Below are positions 34,711-41,692 of a DNA stretch of 64,000 nt, piece by piece. The notes under the pieces were generated by a model. It searched no databases. It was not told where the DNA came from and was given only the letters and a program-made list of their open reading frames with translations. The DNA comes from Lachnospiraceae bacterium. Lineage in GTDB: Bacteria; Bacillota; Clostridia; Lachnospirales; Lachnospiraceae. The stretch is from positions 65,680 through 129,679 of the forward strand of contig JAAUZI010000049.1 of assembly GCA_014804645.1 (NCBI GenBank). Reading direction: 5' to 3'. How positions within the stretch are numbered: position 1 is the stretch's first letter; the number at the start of each line of letters is the position of its first letter. A program made the position numbers and the translations under genes.

Positions 34711-35811
34711 ATGAATCATACAAGAGAATTGCTGTTAAAACTCAGAAACGCCATTCAAAGCGGCGCTCTGCCGGTGGAAAATGTTCCGCTGGCGGATATC
34801 CGGCAGTGCGTTTACGCGGAGCTGCAGGTGAACCGCAGCACCTTTACGGAGAGTCAGTATGTGGACGTGCTGAATCGGTTTGATGCGCTGTGCGCCAATA
34901 TCGCGGAGGGGGAGACGGACAGGGACAAAATCCTGCTGGTCATGGACGCGTTTATCCTCTGTGTGGATATGCTGTCCCAGTCCGTCTATGCTCTCGCCAA
35001 CCGGGAGTACTGGAACTATAAGCGCCGGGCGGATAAGGACGATCCCCAGGTGGCGGAGATTATCGACTATATAGATAAAAAAGGGCGGATCGATCTGATA
35101 AGCTATGGGTTTGTGGAGGAATACCAGGCTCTGCCTGTGGCGGTGGAGTGGGATGAAAACTGTGGTATGCGGTATGTGCCCTACAGGGGGAGAAAAATGT
35201 TTTTTCCCAGAGCCTGGGACGAGAACAGAATCGCCAGCTACTACCGTTCGGTGGTGATGGAGCAGGATAAGCGCTCGCCGCACTGCTACGACAAGGAATC
35301 CTACGGGGTAAACGAGGGGGATGTCGTGGTGGACGCCGGGGCTGCAGAAGGGATCTTTGCCCTGGACTGCGTGGACCGGGCGGCCAGGATCTATCTGATT
35401 GAGGCGGACCCCGAATGGATAGAGGCGCTGGAGCAGACCTTTTGCGGAGACGGGGATAAGGTGCAGATCGTGTACGGCTTTTTGGACCGTTTTCACGAGG
35501 GCAGTCATGTGAGCCTGGACGGACTGTTTGAGACGGAGGAGATTAACTATATTAAAATGGACATAGAGGGTGCGGAAAAAGCGGCTCTGGAGGGAGCGGC
35601 CGGGATGCTGGAGAGGTGCGAGAATATACGGTGTGCAATCTGTTCCTACCACTGCAGGGAGGACGAGGAGAGTATTCGCCGTACTCTGGAATCCCATGGA
35701 TTCACAACGGACACCTCCAGGGGATATATGTGTCCGAACTGGACGCTGGAGGCCTATCTGGAGGCTCAGCTGAGGAGAGGAATCGTGTTTGGCAGAAAGA
35801 GCCGGGCGTGA
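34711..35811 (+). CDS. FkbM-family methyltransferase with N-terminal helical domain
   Basis: 366 aa. Residues 1-90 share a helical domain with the SGNH protein (PLADIRQCVYAELQVNRSTF compared with LPWEDIQLCLLTELEYRN). From about 200 on a SAM-dependent methyltransferase: VVVDAGAAEGIFAL (motif I), YLIEADPEW and IKMDIEGAEKAALEGA, the FkbM signature. Such enzymes O-methylate sugars of glycans, including flagellin glycans. AAGGAG SD. Preceded by a hairpin and the repeated leader element. Confidence 0.82.
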   Translation: MNHTRELLLKLRNAIQSGALPVENVPLADIRQCVYAELQVNRSTFTESQYVDVLNRFDALCANIAEGETDRDKILLVMDAFILCVDMLSQSVYALANREYWNYKRRADKDDPQVAEIIDYIDKKGRIDLISYGFVEEYQALPVAVEWDENCGMRYVPYRGRKMFFPRAWDENRIASYYRSVVMEQDKRSPHCYDKESYGVNEGDVVVDAGAAEGIFALDCVDRAARIYLIEADPEWIEALEQTFCGDGDKVQIVYGFLDRFHEGSHVSLDGLFETEEINYIKMDIEGAEKAALEGAAGMLERCENIRCAICSYHCREDEESIRRTLESHGFTTDTSRGYMCPNWTLEAYLEAQLRRGIVFGRKSRA

Positions 35812-35823
35812 CATTCCTCGCGC

Positions 35824-35852
35824 TTTACAAGCTATTCTATCAATGATAAAAT
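35824..35852 (+). promoter_or_regulatory. Promoter of the rpe-ispD/tarI-tarJ-like operon
   Basis: TTTACA (35824-35829), 17 bases, TAAAAT (35847-35852): a strong sigma-A type match starting 57 bases before the epimerase gene. Confidence 0.75.
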
Positions 35853-35908
35853 AAAGTGGATATCGCTGCAGCGAAAGCAGCGACAATGTTCCACGGAGGG
35901 AGACGGCG

Positions 35909-36574
35909 ATGAATTTTGAGCTGACGGCATCAATGATGTGTGCCAATTACGGCAATCTGGAGCAGGAGGTCAAGGCTCTGGAAGCGGGAGGGATAGATTC
36001 TTTTCACATAGATATTATGGACGGGCGGTATGTGCCGAATTTTGCCATGTCATTGAATGATATGGCCTATATCGCGTCGGCGACTCAAAAGCCTCTGGAC
36101 GTACATCTGATGATTGAGCATCCCAACAACAATATCCATATTTTTTTGAAAAAGCTCAGAAGGGGGGACACGGTGTATATCCATCCCGAGGCGGAGTATC
36201 ATCCATCCACCACCTTGCAGAAAATCATAGACGCAGGTATGGTCCCGGGCATTGCCATCAATCCGGGCACCAGTATTGAGACTGTATATGAGATGCTGCG
36301 CATAGTGAAAAAAGTGCTGGTAATGTCTGTGAACCCAGGAAGCGCGGGTCAGATGTTTCTGCCCTATGTGGGAAAGAAAATAGACAGACTTTTGCAGATG
36401 AAGGACGAGATGAAGTTCAAAGTGTACTGGGATGGAGCCTGCAGTATGGACAGGATCACTCAGTTTGCCCCCAAGGGCGTGGACGGGTTCGTACTGGGAA
36501 CGACGCTGCTGTTCGGAAAGAACAGACCTTACGGAGATATTTTAAGCGAGATCAGGCGGGAAGAGGTAGATTGA
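35909..36574 (+). CDS. Ribulose-phosphate 3-epimerase family protein
   Basis: 221 aa TIM barrel. Family motifs: FHIDIMDGRYVPNF (metal-binding His and Asp), DVHLMIEHPN, GIAINPGTS, VMSVNPGSAGQ and a C-terminal GFVLGTTLLFG. Rpe interconverts ribulose and xylulose 5-phosphates. It is divergent in the DGG/WDGACSMD region, so it may act on another pentulose or hexulose phosphate. First gene of a three-gene set with a cytidylyltransferase and a polyol dehydrogenase, which suggests supply of the pentulose phosphate for a CDP-pentitol. GGAGGG SD. Confidence 0.8.
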   Translation: MNFELTASMMCANYGNLEQEVKALEAGGIDSFHIDIMDGRYVPNFAMSLNDMAYIASATQKPLDVHLMIEHPNNNIHIFLKKLRRGDTVYIHPEAEYHPSTTLQKIIDAGMVPGIAINPGTSIETVYEMLRIVKKVLVMSVNPGSAGQMFLPYVGKKIDRLLQMKDEMKFKVYWDGACSMDRITQFAPKGVDGFVLGTTLLFGKNRPYGDILSEIRREEVD

Positions 36575-36608
36575 AAAATCTAAGATATTTCAATTTTCTA
36601 TTTGAGCA

Positions 36609-36633
36609 ATATCGCAGACACAGTCTGCGATAT
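36609..36633 (+). promoter_or_regulatory. Intercistronic hairpin
   Basis: Perfect 11-bp stem ATATCGCAGAC / GTCTGCGATAT with a 3-base loop, no T-run. It lies just before the GGGG ribosome site of the next gene, so an mRNA-stability or translational role is more likely than termination. Confidence 0.65.
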
Positions 36634-36647
36634 GCATGGGGATTAGT

Positions 36648-37355
36648 ATGAACACAGCATTGATTTTGTCCGGCGGGACCGGCAGCAGGATGGGGCTGGA
36701 TACCCCTAAGCAATATCTGGAGGTGGGGGGCAGGATTCTGCTGGAATACTGTCTGCTGACGCTGGCGGAGAGCGAGCACATAGACGCTGTGCAGATCGTG
36801 GCCGATCAGGAGTGGCATGACGTGGCCGGGGAATGTGTGGCACGGGCGGGTCTTAGCGATAAATTCAGAGGTTTTTCCAGACCGGGAACAAATCGGCAGC
36901 AATCGATTTTAAGCGGTCTGGAGGATATTTCCCGATACGCAGAGGCCGAGGCGGCGGTAATCGTCCATGACGCGGCCAGGCCCTCAGTCACCAGGGGAAT
37001 GCTGGAGCGCAGTCTGGAGGCCCTCAAAGGGCACGATGGGGTGCTGCCGGTGCTGCCCATGAAGGACACGGTCTACTACAGCGAGACGGGGCGGAAGGTG
37101 GATCGGCTGCTTAAGAGAGAGTGTATTTATGCGGGGCAGGCCCCGGAGACGTTTCGGCTGGGAGTTTATCTGGAGGCCAACCGGGCGCTGCTGCCGGAGC
37201 GGATTCTGGAGATCAACGGCTCCACGGAACCGGCGATCTTGGCGGGACTGGATATCGCCATGATCCCCGGGGAGGAGTGCAACTACAAGATCACGACGAT
37301 GGATGATCTGCGACGTTTTGAGCGGGAACTGGAGAATGTGAAAAGGGATATATAA
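36648..37355 (+). CDS. IspD/TarI-family cytidylyltransferase, probable pentitol-5-phosphate cytidylyltransferase
   Basis: 235 aa from ATG 36648. Nucleotide-binding LSGGTGSRMGLDTPKQYLEVG (within residues 7-27), VHDAARP and ITTMDDL. The fold is common to IspD (isoprenoid) and TarI (CDP-ribitol). Placement directly before a TarJ-like dehydrogenase, with one shared transcript, favours the TarI-like role: CTP + pentitol 5-phosphate to CDP-pentitol. IspD cannot be excluded from sequence alone. Confidence 0.75.
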   Translation: MNTALILSGGTGSRMGLDTPKQYLEVGGRILLEYCLLTLAESEHIDAVQIVADQEWHDVAGECVARAGLSDKFRGFSRPGTNRQQSILSGLEDISRYAEAEAAVIVHDAARPSVTRGMLERSLEALKGHDGVLPVLPMKDTVYYSETGRKVDRLLKRECIYAGQAPETFRLGVYLEANRALLPERILEINGSTEPAILAGLDIAMIPGEECNYKITTMDDLRRFERELENVKRDI

Positions 37356-38402
37356 ATGAAAGCATATGTATTACACGGAATAAACGATTTGCGCATGGAG
37401 GAGAGGGCTGTGCCCGAGCCGGGTCCGGGCCAGGTGCTTGTGCAGGTGAAAGCCGCCGGTATCTGCGGTTCGGATATACCCAGAATATTTCGGACGGGAA
37501 CGTATTCGTTTCCCACCATTCCGGGACATGAGTTTTCCGGTGTGGTGGCGGCCATGGGGCCCGGGGTCCCGTCGGAGTGGACAGGCAAAAGAGTGGGGAT
37601 TTTTCCTCTGATACCCTGCCGGGAGTGTGCCCCCTGCCGCCAAAAACACTATGAGCTGTGCAGGAGCTACAGTTATCTGGGGTCCCGGACGGACGGAGGC
37701 TTTGCGGAATACGCGCTGGCGCCCTGGGAGAGTCTGATCGAGCTGCCGGAGGGCGTCAGCTTTGGGGCTGCCGCCATGCTGGAGCCTATGGCGGTGGCGG
37801 TTCACGCCCTGCGCCGGGCACAGGTGAGTCCAGGCAAAACGGTGGCAGTGTACGGGCAGGGAACCATAGGGCTGTTGCTGTCCATGTTCCTCAGAGAGTC
37901 CGGTATAGAGCGGGTACTGGCCATCGGAAACAAGGCCCAGCAGAGAAGGTCGGCCCTGGATATGGGCATAGCCGAGGAGGATTTCTGCGATACCAGAACC
38001 CAGGAAATGGGCCCCTGGTTGGCGGAGAAGACAGGCGGAGCAGGTGTGGACGTCTTTTTTGAATGCATTGGCAGGAACGAAACTATAGGAGCCGCCATAG
38101 ATCTGACCGCCCCCATGGGCACGACAGTGCTTGTGGGAAATCCCAGCGGGGACGTGTGCCTGGACAAGGCAGTGTACTGGAAAATCCTGAGAAACCAGCT
38201 GACTGTCATGGGTTGCTGGAACTCCTCTTTCACCCAGGAGGAGACCGACGACTGGCACTATGTGCTGGAGCGGCTGGCCGGAGGGCGAATACAGCCGGAG
38301 CGCCTGATCACACATCTGCTCCCCTTTGAGCGGCTGCCGCAGGGGTTGGAGATCATGCGGGACAAGAGCGAGGAGTATGTGAAGGTGATGACGAAGTTAT
38401 AA
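37356..38402 (+). CDS. Zinc-dependent polyol dehydrogenase (MDR), TarJ-like or galactitol-1-phosphate-dehydrogenase-like
   Basis: 348 aa, starting directly after the previous stop. MDR fold: CGSD zinc ligand region, GHEFSGVV, structural zinc cysteines in CRECAPCRQKHYELC, Rossmann GQGTIGLLL. Expected to reduce a ketose phosphate or oxidise a polyol phosphate. With the cytidylyltransferase and the epimerase it would make a CDP-polyol, possibly for the CDP-polyol transferase at 5-1507. No terminator was seen before the flagellin promoter. Confidence 0.8.
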   Translation: MKAYVLHGINDLRMEERAVPEPGPGQVLVQVKAAGICGSDIPRIFRTGTYSFPTIPGHEFSGVVAAMGPGVPSEWTGKRVGIFPLIPCRECAPCRQKHYELCRSYSYLGSRTDGGFAEYALAPWESLIELPEGVSFGAAAMLEPMAVAVHALRRAQVSPGKTVAVYGQGTIGLLLSMFLRESGIERVLAIGNKAQQRRSALDMGIAEEDFCDTRTQEMGPWLAEKTGGAGVDVFFECIGRNETIGAAIDLTAPMGTTVLVGNPSGDVCLDKAVYWKILRNQLTVMGCWNSSFTQEETDDWHYVLERLAGGRIQPERLITHLLPFERLPQGLEIMRDKSEEYVKVMTKL

Positions 38403-38416
38403 GTGTAATTAGGGAG

Positions 38417-38444
38417 TAAGTATATGGTCGTTTTGTGCCGATAA
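38417..38444 (+). promoter_or_regulatory. SigD/FliA-type flagellar promoter
   Basis: TAAG (38417-38420), 16 bases, GCCGATAA (38437-38444). The -10 is a full match to the sigma-28 consensus and lies 70 bases before the flagellin start. Confidence 0.8.
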
Positions 38445-38513
38445 CCATTTGGGTAATGATTCCTAAGCAGGGAAACTGTAGGAGAGAACTGTATACTTCA
38501 AGGAGGAAGTGAC

Positions 38514-39986
38514 ATGATTATACAGCACAATCTGGCGGCGATGAACGCCAATAGAATGTATTTGGGCACCAGTCGGAAACAGACAAAGCGCTCGGAGCGT
38601 CTCTCGTCCGGATACCGGATAAACCGGGCGGCGGATGATGCGGCGGGATTGGCTATTTCCGAGAAGATGAGAAGGCAGATCAGAGGTCTGTCCCAGGCGG
38701 TGAACAATGCGCAGGACGGCATTTCCATGGTGCAGATAGCGGACGGGGCCATGGCGGAGGTGCAGGACATGCTTCACCGCGGTACGGAGCTCAGCGTCAA
38801 AGCTGCAAACGGAACTCTGCAGGATGAGGACCGCTCCTATATCCAGCGGGAGATCGCGCAGATAAAGGAGGAGATCGACAAAATCTCCGACAGAACTACT
38901 TTCAACAAGATATGGGTGCTGAAGGGAAAAGACGTGCCCAAGCCGGAGGGAAATACGGAAGTGATTATCGCTGGTGGTCTGCCGACATGGGTGAAACTGG
39001 GATCGACGACTGGGGTTATGTCGGAGGTATACACGACTACGCAGAACTATGAGAGTACGACCACGGATCCCAATGACGGCAGCACCACGACGACGCAGGG
39101 GCAGGAGAACATCGATCACGAGGCGGCCACGCTGGATTTCTCCAAGTTTACCGGTTCAGCCGCGCAACTGAAGGAGCTGGAGAACAACGGATTTCACACG
39201 ACTTGCTGTACCTGTACCAACCATTACAGCGTCAAGTTTACAATGGGAACCACCAGCAGTATGGAGCAGAGCGGAAGTCACTATATCTACAATGTGGGCA
39301 TCGGAGACGTAAAAGACGCTGATGAGCTGTTGAACCGTATTGTGAAGGCGATGGATAACGGCTATCCGCAGAGCCATTATACCAAGCTGGCAGTGGATAC
39401 AGCGAGCAAGAAACTAATCATATATGACGATAGATCCAGGGATACAGACCCCATTCCATCGGCAGCCGATACTACCATCACGTGGTCTGGATGGAGCAAT
39501 CCATATTTTGACACAAGAGCGGGCGGCGATTATGGAAAATTCGCTCCCGGAACGGCCTACTCCAAGGACGACGTCGACAAGCTCGCCAAGGTGGATTTGG
39601 TGATCCTGCAGGTCGGCACGGAAATGGGCCATGAGATTGGCATAGAACTGCCCTCTATCTCTGCCAGCAGCCTTAAGATCCAGGATGTGGATCTCAGCAC
39701 CCAGAGCGGGGCTAAAGAGGCCATTGCGGCTTTTGAGAAAGCGCTGAAGTATGTCAGCGAGGAGAGAAGCAGGATGGGCGCGTACCAGAATCGCCTGGAA
39801 CACACCATCAACAACTTGAACAATGTGATCGAGAACACCCAGGCATCGGAGTCCGCCATCCGCGATACAGACATGGCGCAGCTTATGGTGGAATATGCCA
39901 ACGGAAACATTCTGGCACAGGCGGGGATGGCTATGCTGTCTCAGGCCAATATGAAAAATGAGGGCGTCTTGGCTCTGCTGAGATGA
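38514..39986 (+). CDS. Flagellin
   Basis: 490 aa. Conserved N-terminal D0/D1 (MIIQHNLAAMNANR; SERLSSGYRINRAADDAAGLA) and C-terminal D1/D0 (ASESAIRDTDMAQLMVEYAN; ending NEGVLALLR). The central region, about 140-400, is a variable surface domain. Odd: three cysteines (231, 232, 234, in TTCCTCTNHY) sit in the variable region, while flagellins usually lack cysteine. AGGAGG SD, SigD-type promoter. Surface Ser/Thr runs (STTTDPNDGSTTTTQG) could be glycosylation sites. Neighbouring FkbM and MAF-like genes could modify it. Confidence 0.95.
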   Translation: MIIQHNLAAMNANRMYLGTSRKQTKRSERLSSGYRINRAADDAAGLAISEKMRRQIRGLSQAVNNAQDGISMVQIADGAMAEVQDMLHRGTELSVKAANGTLQDEDRSYIQREIAQIKEEIDKISDRTTFNKIWVLKGKDVPKPEGNTEVIIAGGLPTWVKLGSTTGVMSEVYTTTQNYESTTTDPNDGSTTTTQGQENIDHEAATLDFSKFTGSAAQLKELENNGFHTTCCTCTNHYSVKFTMGTTSSMEQSGSHYIYNVGIGDVKDADELLNRIVKAMDNGYPQSHYTKLAVDTASKKLIIYDDRSRDTDPIPSAADTTITWSGWSNPYFDTRAGGDYGKFAPGTAYSKDDVDKLAKVDLVILQVGTEMGHEIGIELPSISASSLKIQDVDLSTQSGAKEAIAAFEKALKYVSEERSRMGAYQNRLEHTINNLNNVIENTQASESAIRDTDMAQLMVEYANGNILAQAGMAMLSQANMKNEGVLALLR

Positions 39987-40002
39987 CCGGAAGGAGCGTG
40001 AA

Positions 40003-41571
40003 ATGAAATATACCAATCCAATTATCCCCGGATTTTATCCGGACCCCAGCATCTGCAAGGCGGAGGGAAAATACTACATGGTATGCAGTTCTTTTCAGTA
40101 TTTTCCGGGAGTGCCGCTGTTTGAGAGTGAGGACCTGGTCAACTGGAGTCAGATCGGACATGTGCTGACCCGGGAGAGCCAGCTGCCCCTTGCTGGGGCG
40201 GGCCATGACGGCGGTATCTATGCCCCCACGATACGTTATCATGAAGGGCGTTTCTATATGGTGACCACCAACGTTACCAGCCTGGGGAATTTCTATGTGT
40301 GGACCGACGATATTTATGGAGAGTGGTCTGAGCCTATCCGCGTGCAGCAGGGGGGGATCGATCCCTCTCTGTATTTTGAGGACGGAAAGACCTATTTTAT
40401 GAGCAATGGGGACGACGATAAGGGGATATCCGGCGTAACCCAGTGCGAGATCGATATTGAGACCGGCGCCAAGCTAAGCCCCTCCGTATGTATCTGGCAG
40501 GGAGCGGGGGGCCGATATCTGGAATCTCCCCACCTGTATAAGATCAAGGAGCAGTACTATCTGATGGCGGCGGAGGGCGGCACAGAGTACGGCCATATGG
40601 TAGTCTACGCCAAAGGGCCGACCGTGAATGGACCTTTTACCAATTATCCCGGCAATCCGGTGCTGACCAACCGCAATCTCGGCGGTTATGTCATTCAGGG
40701 CTGCGGTCACGGGGATCTGGTGGAGGATGAGAGAGGCAATTATTGGATGGTGCACCTGGCGTTTAGGCAGATTCACCGGTGGATGCCTTTCCATATAACC
40801 GGGCGGGAAGTGAATCTGGTCCCGGTGACATTTGGGGAGGACGGCTGGTTTAGCGCAGGCGTGGGCGGCATTACCCCCACCCAGGTGGAGACGGACCGCA
40901 TCGACGACAGCGTGGAGCAGCGTCTGAAGATGAGAGACACCTTTGCCGATACCCGTGTGGGCGTGGACTGGTGTTTTCTGCGTAAGCCCCACATGGAAAA
41001 TTATCTCATTCAAGAGAACGCATACAGGCTGTATCCCACGGGACTGACTCTGGGAGAAAAGCAGGATTCCCCCACCTTTATAGCTATCCGCCAGCGGCAG
41101 ATGGAGGGACATATCCGCTGCGGGGTAAGCGTCTCGGAGGGAGAGGCGGGCGTCAGCCTGTACATGAACCATGAACATCATTACGATCTGGCCGTGGAGC
41201 GGACGGAGGCTGCGGACGGTGCGGAGGGGACATGCCGCGTCAAACTTCGCAGCGTGGTGGGCGGTGTGGGCGTCAGCTTTGTGACGCAGGATTCTAACGT
41301 TCCCACAGATGCAGAGATCACGCTGCAGATTGAGCTGGAACCCACACAGTACAGCTTTTCGGCTGTGTTTGCCAAGGATGGTCAGGAGAAAAAATGTTCT
41401 CTGGGCAGTCTTCAGACCCGTTATCTCTCCTCAGAGGTTGCCTGTGGTTTCACGGGCGTTATGGTGGCTCTGTATGCTCAGGACGAGACTCTTCGCGGCA
41501 GGGGAGCGCAGCCCGCGACGTTCACAAATTTTGAGATCGTCTACCATTCCGGAAACGCAATAAATGACTAA
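40003..41571 (+). CDS. GH43 glycosidase (beta-xylosidase/alpha-L-arabinofuranosidase type)
   Basis: 522 aa, no signal peptide, so cytoplasmic. Five-bladed GH43 domain: IPGFYPDPSICK with the catalytic base Asp, GGIDPSLYFEDG with the pKa-modulating Asp, and RYLESPHLYK with the acid Glu. The C-terminal 190 residues form a beta-sandwich typical of GH43 xylosidases. It starts 16 bases after the flagellin stop with AAGGAG and no terminator between, so flagellin transcripts may extend into it. Acts on imported xylo- or arabino-oligosaccharides. Confidence 0.9.
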   Translation: MKYTNPIIPGFYPDPSICKAEGKYYMVCSSFQYFPGVPLFESEDLVNWSQIGHVLTRESQLPLAGAGHDGGIYAPTIRYHEGRFYMVTTNVTSLGNFYVWTDDIYGEWSEPIRVQQGGIDPSLYFEDGKTYFMSNGDDDKGISGVTQCEIDIETGAKLSPSVCIWQGAGGRYLESPHLYKIKEQYYLMAAEGGTEYGHMVVYAKGPTVNGPFTNYPGNPVLTNRNLGGYVIQGCGHGDLVEDERGNYWMVHLAFRQIHRWMPFHITGREVNLVPVTFGEDGWFSAGVGGITPTQVETDRIDDSVEQRLKMRDTFADTRVGVDWCFLRKPHMENYLIQENAYRLYPTGLTLGEKQDSPTFIAIRQRQMEGHIRCGVSVSEGEAGVSLYMNHEHHYDLAVERTEAADGAEGTCRVKLRSVVGGVGVSFVTQDSNVPTDAEITLQIELEPTQYSFSAVFAKDGQEKKCSLGSLQTRYLSSEVACGFTGVMVALYAQDETLRGRGAQPATFTNFEIVYHSGNAIND

Positions 41572-41597
41572 AAGATAGCATAATCTGGCAAGAAATG

Positions 41598-41655
41598 AGA
41601 AACGTTTTCTGGTACACTACAATTAAAAGATGTAATATTATGCCCTAATAGGGCA
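41598..41655. promoter_or_regulatory. Palindromes upstream of the GH3 gene
   Basis: AAACGTTT (inside AGAAACGTTTTCT, 41598-41610) has the central CG of LacI-family or CcpA operators. A perfect 15-base palindrome TGCCCTAATAGGGCA lies at 41641-41655. Both sit where a sugar-responsive repressor could control the glycosidase gene. No confident promoter was found here. Confidence 0.35.
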
Positions 41656-41692
41656 GGAATCACAGCATTTTACAGAGATGGAGGAAACGATC

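Noticed and set aside
36648-37355. Naming the cytidylyltransferase ispD
   Set aside because: IspD and TarI cannot be separated with confidence here, and the neighbours favour a CDP-polyol role, so no symbol was given.
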